This document shows, piece by piece, positions 58,011 to 64,000 of a DNA stretch of 64,000 bases. This stretch comes from an uncultured Actinomyces sp. GTDB lineage: Bacteria > Actinomycetota > Actinomycetes > Actinomycetales > Actinomycetaceae. The notes under the pieces are model-generated. The model did not search any database, was not told the origin of the DNA, and saw only the letters and a list, made by a program, of their open reading frames with translations. The first letter of the stretch is position 1, and the number at the start of each line of letters is the position of its first letter. The stretch spans positions 1 through 64,000 of the forward strand of contig CALLSD010000018.1 of NCBI GenBank assembly GCA_938014245.1, in the 5' to 3' direction. Made by a program: the position numbers and the translations under genes.

Positions 58011-58829
58011 ATGACTGACGATGCTCTTCCCATTTCACAACGCCCGGCCTCGAACGCTCCCGGACACTGGGTACTCGCTCGCGTCGGAAAACGCGTTCTG
58101 CGTCCCGGAGGGCTGGAACTGACCCTCCAGATGCTGTCCAATGCGCGCCTGACCGGTGCACGCGTCGTCGAGTTCGCTCCGGGACTTGGACGTACCGCAA
58201 CGGAAATCCTTGCCGCGCGCCCGGCCTCGTACACGGGGATTGAAAAAGACCCGGTCGCTGCAAAGCAGGTCGCCGAGTTGGTTGGCGCGCGTGGGACAGT
58301 TGTGAACGCGGACGCTGCGGAAACCGGCTTGGACGCGGGCAGTGCCGACGTAGTCGTGGGCGAGGCGATGCTCACCATGCAGGGGGAGAAAGCTAAGCGC
58401 GCGATCATTTCCGAGGCCGTGCGGCTGCTGGCACCGGGAGGACGCTATGCGATCCATGAGCTTGCCGTCCAACCTGATGATATCGACGAAGAATTGCACA
58501 CGCGGATTCGTCAAGACCTTGCGCGAGCTATTCACGTGAACGCGCGCCCGCTGACCTGCGAGCAGTGGGCGGAACTACTGGAGGAGTGCGGCCTCGTCGT
58601 TGAAACGATCCAAACCGCGCCGATGGCTCTACTCGATTTTTCGCGCAATGTCCGTGACGAAGGCTTTGCACAGACACTGCGAATCATTCGAAATGTTCTT
58701 TCGGATCGTGAGCTGCGCGCCCGCGTGCTAGGAATGAGAAAGACTTTCCGCACCTATCAAGATTCAATGTGCGGGGTGACAATCGTGGCCCACAAGCCGC
58801 TGGAAGGAGACACCGATGACGCTCAGTGA
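58011..58829 (+). CDS. Class I SAM-dependent methyltransferase
   Basis: Protein of 272 aa with a Rossmann methyltransferase core: motif I VVEFAPGLGRTATEIL near residue 50, GIEKDPVAAKQVAELVG and the DVVVGEAMLTM strand, then a C-terminal domain typical of UbiE/arsenite-methyltransferase-like enzymes. The substrate is unknown. The ATG at 58011 with GAGAGGAAAAG upstream is preferred to a GTG five codons earlier. It lies 11 bases after efeB and overlaps the cupin gene by 14 bases, so the three may be co-transcribed. Confidence 0.85.
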   Translation: MTDDALPISQRPASNAPGHWVLARVGKRVLRPGGLELTLQMLSNARLTGARVVEFAPGLGRTATEILAARPASYTGIEKDPVAAKQVAELVGARGTVVNADAAETGLDAGSADVVVGEAMLTMQGEKAKRAIISEAVRLLAPGGRYAIHELAVQPDDIDEELHTRIRQDLARAIHVNARPLTCEQWAELLEECGLVVETIQTAPMALLDFSRNVRDEGFAQTLRIIRNVLSDRELRARVLGMRKTFRTYQDSMCGVTIVAHKPLEGDTDDAQ

Positions 58830-59190
58830 CGACACCAATCTTGAGGTCCCCGTGCCGATCATGACCGATGTTCAAGACATTGCGTCCATGATTCAGGTCA
58901 ATGAGGGGGCAACGGTTTCTCGCACAGTTATGCACTGCGAGGGAATGCGACTGGTTCTTTTTTCCTTCGATACCGACGAACTACTTAGTGAGCACACCGC
59001 GGCAATGCCCGTGATCCTCCAGACACTCGAGGGTGCTCTGGAAATCACCGCTGACGGTCGTACGGTGATTCTGCGCCCGGGAGATGTGATCCACTTCGGA
59101 ACGCGACTGCCTCACGCCGTGCGCGCGCTTGAGCCTTCCAAGATGGCGCTGTTCATGTTGGATTCACGTGAGCGATCACCAAAGAAGTAA
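58816..59190 (+). CDS. Small cupin-domain protein
   Basis: Single cupin barrel (124 aa). Cupin motif 1 region reads SEHTAAMPVILQTLEGALEITADG (one His kept, the second altered) and motif 2 LRPGDVIHFGTRLPHAVRA. Such proteins often bind metals or organic ligands and accompany iron- or redox-related genes, but no function can be assigned. It overlaps the methyltransferase gene and ends the efe-linked group; a terminator follows. Confidence 0.82.
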   Translation: MTLSDDTNLEVPVPIMTDVQDIASMIQVNEGATVSRTVMHCEGMRLVLFSFDTDELLSEHTAAMPVILQTLEGALEITADGRTVILRPGDVIHFGTRLPHAVRALEPSKMALFMLDSRERSPKK

Positions 59191-59208
59191 GGTGAGAAAA
59201 AGTCGATC

Positions 59209-59240
59209 GGGGCTGGGTTTGTGAGTAACCCAGCCCCTTT
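59209..59240 (+). terminator. Terminator after the cupin gene
   Basis: Perfect 11-bp stem GGGGCTGGGTT / AACCCAGCCCC, seven-base loop, followed by TTTCG. It lies in the convergent junction with nadE. Confidence 0.8.
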
Positions 59241-59252
59241 CGTGTGAGAGAT

Positions 59253-61334
59253 TCAGTCGACGAGGCCGCTGACGGCGCCGTCCAACTCGCGCAGCCACGC
59301 CTCGGCGGATACATCCGAAGGCATACGCCAATCTCCGCGCGGGGAAAGCGACCCGCCAGCCATAACCTTGGGGCCATTGGGAAGTGCACTGCGCTTGAAC
59401 TGCTGAGTGAAATAACGACGGATAAACAGGCGCTCCCACTTCACGATTTCGTCCAAGGAGTATGAAACCTTGTCCTCTTCGGGGTAGCCGGCTGGCCAGT
59501 TGCCGCGAGAAGCATCTGACCAGGCGTGCTCTGCCAAGAAAGCAATCTTGGACGGGCGAGCTCCACGTCGAAGCACGTAGTACAGGTTGAAGTCTTGGAG
59601 ATTGTAAGGGCCGATCTTGTCCTGCGTGGACTGCATCTTCTGTCCGGGCTTTGCTGGGACAAGCTCGGGAGAAATTTCGGTTCCCAGAATCGACAGTAAA
59701 ATCTCGCCAACTTCGGGGGAGAACTGGCCGGAAGACACCACCCAACGAATCAGGTGCTGGATCATCGTCTTGGGGACGCCGGTATTGACGGCGTAGTGGC
59801 TCATCTGGTCGCCCACACCGTACGTGCACCAACCCAGCGCAAGCTCTGAGAGATCACCGGTACCCAAGACAATACCGCCCAGGTGATTTGCGAGGCGGAA
59901 AAGATAGTCCGTGCGAAGCCCTGCCTGAACGTTCTCAAAAGTAACGTCATAGTCGTCGTGACCATCTGCGTAGGGGTGATCGATATCAGCCAGCATCTGC
60001 CTGGCCGCAGGGGTGATATCGATTTCCTTGAAGGAGACTCCCAATCTTTCGCACAGCGCAATCGCATTGGTCTTCGTGCGCGCGGAAGTCGCAAAGCCGG
60101 GCAGCGTGTAGCCCAGAATATCTGTACGCGGACGACCCAAGAGGTCCATCGCACGAGCCGCAACGATCAACGCGTGCGTTGAATCCAAACCACCAGAAAC
60201 ACCAATGACAACCTTGGGCTGTCCAATAGCACTCAGGCGCTTCGCGAGCCCCGCAACCTGGATGTTGTAGGCCTCGTAACAGTCCTGTTCCAGCTGGCTC
60301 GGGTCGTCGGGGACGAAGGGGAAGCGATCGACTTCGCGTTCCAAACCCAGATTCGTACGCGGAGGGTTCATCTCAATGGCAATGCTGTAGGGGCGTGGAA
60401 TCGAGAGGCCCTCAAGCATCTTTTGAGCGTTATCGGTGAAAGAATTCTGGCGCGTACGCTCGGTGCGCAGATGCTCGACATCGACGTCGGCAATGGTGAT
60501 CTGGGTTCCCGAGGCGAAACGCTGCCCGGCGGCAAGAAGCTGGCCGGCCTCGTAGATCAGGGTCTGCCCATCCCAAGCAAGGTCGGTCGTTGACTCACCC
60601 GGGCCGGCTGCGGTGTAGACATAGGCGCAGGCGCAGCGCGCGGAGGTCGACCGTGCCAAGAGCTTGCGTTCATCGCCTCGTCCGACGGTGATCGGGGAGG
60701 CGCTCAGGTTGAGCAGCACCGTTGCGCCTGCGAGCGCAAGGAGTGAAGCGGGGGTGACGGGAACCCACATGTCTTCGCAGACCTCAATTCCCACACACAG
60801 CCCAGGGATATCAGTGACATCGATCGTCACGGAGCCAAAAGGCAGCAGGGGAGCGTCCCCCGTGTAGGGCTCTGTTGGGGCCCACGGAGCTTGAAGAAGA
60901 TCGTTATCAAAGCTCGGCGGAGTGACGAAATGACGCTTTTCGTAGAACTCGCGGTAGTTCGGAAGATAGGACTTCGGGATGACGGCAAGTGCGCGGCCTC
61001 GGTGAATTGCAACCGCGCAATTGTAGAGGGCTGCACCCTTGCGCAGTGGAGCGCCGACGATGATCAAGGGGAGGAGATCCGCGCTGGCAGCAATGATGGT
61101 GCTCAGCGCGCGCTCGACCTCATCAAGAAGAACATCTTGAAGGAGGAGATCATCGATTGCATACCCCGAAACGCACAACTCAGGGAAGAGTGCGATCGAG
61201 ACGCCGCGTTCATCGCAGCTTCGCGCGGCTGCAATGATTTCTTCAGCATTGGCCAGTGGCTGTGCGGGATGAACGGGGAGCGTCACTGCCGCCACGCGTG
61301 CGAAGCCCTGGTCGTAAAGGGAATGGAAGTTCAT
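59253..61334 (-). CDS. nadE: Glutamine-dependent NAD+ synthetase
   Basis: Two-domain enzyme (693 aa) that makes NAD+ from deamido-NAD+. The N-terminal nitrilase-type glutaminase domain (residues 1-~280) has PELCVSGYAIDDL and the nucleophile Cys in GIEVCEDMW. The C-terminal synthetase domain has the ATP PP-loop GVSGGLDSTHALIV and LGTGDLSELALGW. Length fits the actinobacterial large form. Convergent with the cupin gene. Confidence 0.96.
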   Translation of the reverse strand: MNFHSLYDQGFARVAAVTLPVHPAQPLANAEEIIAAARSCDERGVSIALFPELCVSGYAIDDLLLQDVLLDEVERALSTIIAASADLLPLIIVGAPLRKGAALYNCAVAIHRGRALAVIPKSYLPNYREFYEKRHFVTPPSFDNDLLQAPWAPTEPYTGDAPLLPFGSVTIDVTDIPGLCVGIEVCEDMWVPVTPASLLALAGATVLLNLSASPITVGRGDERKLLARSTSARCACAYVYTAAGPGESTTDLAWDGQTLIYEAGQLLAAGQRFASGTQITIADVDVEHLRTERTRQNSFTDNAQKMLEGLSIPRPYSIAIEMNPPRTNLGLEREVDRFPFVPDDPSQLEQDCYEAYNIQVAGLAKRLSAIGQPKVVIGVSGGLDSTHALIVAARAMDLLGRPRTDILGYTLPGFATSARTKTNAIALCERLGVSFKEIDITPAARQMLADIDHPYADGHDDYDVTFENVQAGLRTDYLFRLANHLGGIVLGTGDLSELALGWCTYGVGDQMSHYAVNTGVPKTMIQHLIRWVVSSGQFSPEVGEILLSILGTEISPELVPAKPGQKMQSTQDKIGPYNLQDFNLYYVLRRGARPSKIAFLAEHAWSDASRGNWPAGYPEEDKVSYSLDEIVKWERLFIRRYFTQQFKRSALPNGPKVMAGGSLSPRGDWRMPSDVSAEAWLRELDGAVSGLVD

Positions 61335-61417
61335 GGCTTTCCTCCTGAGTCGCTAGGGCTATTGTCGCCTACTTGGGCGCCTTGCGCCTTCCCGAGGCCG
61401 CATCTGGGCGGGTGCAT

Positions 61418-62152
61418 CTACTTCAGTTCGTCCATGATCCGCTCAAACGACTGAGCGACGGGGTCGCGGATGATGAGGTCTGCGTCAGCGTCGGCGCTCG
61501 TTGGCGTCGCGTTCATCAAGACCAGATGTGAACCCGAGAAATAGTTGAGCAATCCGGCCGCGGGATAGACGACCAAAGATGTTCCAGCCACGATCAAGAG
61601 ATCGGCGTGCGCAATCGCCTGCACGGCGCCACTGATGACGTCCTCGTTCAGTGCTTCGCCATACATGACGATATCGGGACGGAGCTGTCCGTGGCAGCGA
61701 GGACAGATCGGGACTAACTCCTCAAAGGCCTCGGGAATTGAGGGAAGGGGATAGCCGGCCCCACAAGCGGTGCACAGCAGGTGCTCCCAATTTCCGTGAA
61801 GCTCCCAGACTGTGCGTGAGCCGGCGCGCTGGTGAAGACCGTCGATGTTTTGAGTGACGACGCATTCGAGAAGCCCAGACGACTCGAGTGAGGCAAGTGC
61901 GCGGTGGGCACCATTGGGTTCGACCGGCTTATGCACTTCGCGGAACCACTCCCAATAGGCCTCGGGATGAGCCGAAAAGAAATCGATACTGAGGACCTGC
62001 TCCAAGGGGATTGTGCGCTCTTGGAAGTAGAAGCCGTTCGCACCTCGGAAATCTGGAATTCCCGATTCCGTGGAGACCCCCGCGCCTCCGAAAAATATCG
62101 TCGAAGGAGAGGTGCGAATCCAATTCGTAAGGGTTGAAATATCAGTGGTCAT
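61418..62152 (-). CDS. cobB: NAD-dependent protein deacylase (sirtuin)
   Basis: Sir2-family deacylase (244 aa from this start) with GGAGVSTESGIPDFRG (NAD binding), TQNIDGLHQRAG and the catalytic His in ELHGNW. The zinc site Cys pairs are CTAC and CPRC, and DIVMYGEAL follows. Class III-type by these motifs. The ATG at 62152 is preferred over a TTG 12 codons upstream; both lack strong Shine-Dalgarno. It uses NAD+ made by the adjacent nadE. Confidence 0.92.
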   Translation of the reverse strand: MTTDISTLTNWIRTSPSTIFFGGAGVSTESGIPDFRGANGFYFQERTIPLEQVLSIDFFSAHPEAYWEWFREVHKPVEPNGAHRALASLESSGLLECVVTQNIDGLHQRAGSRTVWELHGNWEHLLCTACGAGYPLPSIPEAFEELVPICPRCHGQLRPDIVMYGEALNEDVISGAVQAIAHADLLIVAGTSLVVYPAAGLLNYFSGSHLVLMNATPTSADADADLIIRDPVAQSFERIMDELK

Positions 62153-62287
62153 ATGTGCTTGTCTCACTATGAGTTTGACGTTTTTCAAGCGCTAAGGGAG
62201 AGCTTGCTTTTGCGTGTATGAGTTGGAGCTTGCGGCGATCATCTTCTGATAGCTGGGGAGCCAACTTGAGGAAGGGGCGGCTGCGGC

Positions 62288-62407
62288 TCAATAGGTCCGA
62301 ATGATGAAACCTGCGTATCCGAATACTGGTGAGGTTTTGAACTTGGCATGGTCGTATGAAACGAATGCTCCAGGTTCGCCAACTTCATCGATATAGGCAA
62401 TGAGCAT
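62288..62407 (-). pseudogene. DUF3800 protein remnant (39 codons)
   Basis: A 39-codon frame beginning MLIAYIDEVGEPG and ending PVFGYAGFII plus four residues. This is the N-terminal signature of DUF3800 proteins (RNase H-like fold, first Asp in YIDE). A GGAG Shine-Dalgarno precedes it. A normal member has 200-300 residues; here a stop ends it at residue 39, and the downstream frame reading FLKLAPQLSEDDRRKLQL may be a leftover C-terminus after deletion. Likely a decayed accessory gene. Confidence 0.65.
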
Positions 62408-62560
62408 GCCTTCTCCTCACTGAGAACAAACGCAAAAACCCACGCCGCACAATGTGCGCGCGCGGGTCCGCGGATTGGCACTCTGCGAGGACTAGCTCGC
62501 CGTTACCATTTGTCAATCTAGTTCAGCTGAAGCTAAGTGTCAACGCCTGTGGATAGACGC

Positions 62561-62594
62561 CGAGGCCGGGGCTGCCATGTGCACCCCGGCCTCG
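62561..62594. other. Hairpin downstream of ackA
   Basis: Perfect 11-bp stem CGAGGCCGGGG / CCCCGGCCTCG with a 12-base loop, about 20 bases beyond the ackA stop on the minus strand. No T-run on either strand, so its terminator role is uncertain. Both arms contain the CGAGGCC heptamer that recurs widely here. Confidence 0.5.
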
Positions 62595-62614
62595 TATTGC
62601 GAGGAAAAAGTGCG

Positions 62615-63808
62615 TCAGATCAGAGTGAGAGCCTGACGGGCGATCGCAAGTTCTTCGTTCGTAGGAACAACCATGACGGTAACAGAGGAATCGTCGGTCG
62701 AAATGGTCGTTGCGGCCGAGAAACGCTGGTTGTTCACCTCGTCATCGATGCGCACACCGAAGGGGAGGAGACGCTCGCAGACCTCGCGGCGAAGATCCGC
62801 ATCGTTCTCGCCAATGCCAGCGGTGAAGGTAATGACATCCAGTCCACCGAGCTCAGCAGTGTAGGAGCCGATGTACTTGATGATGCGGGTGACGTAGATG
62901 TCCAAGGCGAGGCGTGCGCGGCGTGCGACTTCGGGGTCCTCGGAATCGACCATGTGGCGAACGGCGCGCATGTCATTCTCTCCGGTCAAGCCCTTGAGAC
63001 CTGATTGCTTGTTGAAGAGATCGTCGACTTCGTCGGCGCTCCAGCCGGTCTGACGCTGCAGGTGGAAAACAACGGCGGGGTCGATGTCGCCGGTGCGGGT
63101 TCCCATGACCAAACCCTCGAGAGGGGTCAGGCCCATCGAGGTATCGATCGGACGGCCGGCCTTGACCGCAGACACCGATGCGCCATTACCCAGGTGAAGG
63201 ACGATCTGGCGCAGAGCATCGTTACCCATGAGGCGAGCAACCTGACCGGAGACGTACTGGTGAGAAGTGCCGTGAGCGCCGTAGCGGCGCACAGCGTACT
63301 TTTCAGCGACTTCCTGCTTGAGAGCATAGGTCGCGGTCTCTTCGGGAAGACGCTGGAAAAAAGCGGTATCGAAAACTGCCACGTGAGGGGTATCGGGCAT
63401 GAGCTCGCGGGCAACGTCGATGCCCTTGAGGTGCGCGGGGTTATGCAAGGGAGCCAAGGCGCACAGCTCATCGATGAGGTCGCGGACTTCGTCGGTGATC
63501 AGTGCCGGTCCGTCGAAGTACTTACCGCCCTGAACGATGCGGTGACCAACGGCAACAATGTTGGCCTCGGCAAGAGAGGGGCCGACCTCATCAAAGAGGC
63601 GCAGAACTTCGCGCATGCCAACTTCGTGGTCGGCAATAGGTTCGTTCACATCAACGACCTTCTCGCCGTACTTGTGCTGGATGTGGCCCTCAGATTCGCC
63701 GATGCGCTCAACGAGGCCCTTGGCGATTGCGTCACCATTATCGGGGTTGACAAGCTGGTATTTGATGGAGGAAGAACCAGAGTTAATAACGAGAACGGTG
63801 TCGGTCAC
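62615..63808 (-). CDS. ackA: Acetate kinase
   Basis: AckA (397 aa) converts acetyl phosphate and ADP to acetate and ATP. Motifs: VLVINSGSSSIKYQLV (ASKHA phosphate-1), GHRIVQGG, FDTAFFQRLPEE, HGTSHQYVSGQ and HLGNGASVSAVKAG, then FTAGIGEN. It lies 158 bases downstream of pta on the same strand; the pair gives overflow acetate production. Confidence 0.97.
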   Translation of the reverse strand: MTDTVLVINSGSSSIKYQLVNPDNGDAIAKGLVERIGESEGHIQHKYGEKVVDVNEPIADHEVGMREVLRLFDEVGPSLAEANIVAVGHRIVQGGKYFDGPALITDEVRDLIDELCALAPLHNPAHLKGIDVARELMPDTPHVAVFDTAFFQRLPEETATYALKQEVAEKYAVRRYGAHGTSHQYVSGQVARLMGNDALRQIVLHLGNGASVSAVKAGRPIDTSMGLTPLEGLVMGTRTGDIDPAVVFHLQRQTGWSADEVDDLFNKQSGLKGLTGENDMRAVRHMVDSEDPEVARRARLALDIYVTRIIKYIGSYTAELGGLDVITFTAGIGENDADLRREVCERLLPFGVRIDDEVNNQRFSAATTISTDDSSVTVMVVPTNEELAIARQALTLI

Positions 63809-63928
63809 GACATACCTTCCTTGGGAGTGCTGACGACCCGGGGCAACTTGATGGAGCCGGAGGCCGTCCGCCCGGATTGTTGTGGGCAGTTAACTGAATT
63901 TTACTCGCGTCTATTACGAGGACGTGAT

Positions 63929-63960
63929 TCGAGGGTGTGGGATTGTCCCCACACCCTCGA
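63929..63960 (-). terminator. Hairpin between pta and ackA
   Basis: Perfect 13-bp stem TCGAGGGTGTGGG / CCCACACCCTCGA with a six-base loop, a few bases after the pta stop. On the minus strand it is followed by ATCACGTC, without a T-run; it may reduce read-through into ackA. Confidence 0.6.
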
Positions 63961-63966
63961 GATCTG

Positions 63967-64000
63967 TTAGCCCTGTGCCTGAACGGCTGTCAAGGCGACG
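63967..64000 (-). CDS. pta: Phosphate acetyltransferase, C-terminal end (gene continues past right edge)
   Basis: The last ten codons of a minus-strand frame read VALTAVQAQG followed by TAA. This matches the usual C-terminus of Pta, and the position just upstream of ackA supports it. Only this fragment is visible, so the call rests on the short match plus context. Confidence 0.7.
   Translation of the reverse strand, partial: VALTAVQAQG

Noticed and set aside
62239..62481. 80-codon minus-strand frame in the cobB-ackA gap
   Set aside because: It overlaps the DUF3800 remnant in another frame; the DUF3800 reading has the family signature and ribosome site, this one has neither.
63005..63970. 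321-codon + strand frame opposite ackA
   Set aside because: Shadow of acetate kinase; no domain and no ribosome-binding site.
1..64000. CRISPR arrays, tRNA or rRNA genes, insertion sequences, prophage
   Set aside because: None seen: no regularly spaced direct repeats, no transposase or integrase motifs, no cloverleaf-like sequences were recognised by reading; a tRNAscan or IS search would be needed to exclude weak cases.

Overview
The window is a chromosomal segment of a moderately high-GC actinobacterium, most likely a member of Actinomycetaceae (Actinomyces/Schaalia group). The assignment rests on a WhiB3/WhiD-type regulator, a GuaB3 paralogue beside GuaB, a zinc-type S14, GTG and TTG starts, LacI-controlled sugar loci and an actinobacterial-type sdhCAB. 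I did not identify the species. No tRNA, rRNA, CRISPR array, prophage or intact insertion sequence was seen.

Layout. (1) 1-16665: the ribosomal protein/translation superoperon from the 3' end of rplB through rpsS, rplV, rpsC, rplP, rpmC, rpsQ, rplN, rplX, rplE, rpsN, rpsH, rplF, rplR, rpsE, rpmD, rplO, secY, adk, map, infA, rpmJ, rpsM, rpsK, rpoA and rplQ, then a ROK-family kinase, truA, rplM and rpsI. (2) 16784-18133: glmM. (3) 18130-27022: a carbohydrate locus with a LacI regulator, a GH2 beta-galactosidase, a sugar ABC importer (lipoprotein plus two permeases, no ATPase) and a GH29 alpha-L-fucosidase. The gene set suggests import and trimming of fucosylated galactosides such as mucin or milk glycans. 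(4) 27012-33011: coaA, a GRP-type sugar transporter, nnrD, alr, tsaE, tsaB and rimI. (5) 33222-37819: sdhCAB lying between rimI and tsaD. (6) 37800-43070: a THUMP-like methyltransferase, groES behind a CIRCE element, a CcdA/DsbA-like thiol pair, whiB and a MerR regulator with a B12-binding-like domain. (7) 43204-51378: an AGE-family sugar isomerase, guaB, a DEDDh exonuclease, an orphan Arg-rich small gene, guaB3, two small membrane proteins and fumC. (8) 51525-59190: a truncated SGNH hydrolase, an MFS transporter, a complete Tat translocase (tatB facing tatC-tatA with a large antisense overlap), then efeUOB iron uptake, whose peroxidase EfeB carries a Tat signal, then a methyltransferase and a cupin. 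(9) 59253-64000: nadE, a sirtuin, a DUF3800 remnant, ackA and the 3' end of pta.

Themes that link the genes: a LacI-type motif (CGTGTTAG) recurs upstream of three sugar loci. A TAGNNT -10 hexamer placed exactly six bases before the start codon suggests leaderless transcription of several genes. The Tat genes sit directly beside their likely iron-uptake client. Several housekeeping proteins (L24, MetAP, L17) carry lineage-type insertions or tails.
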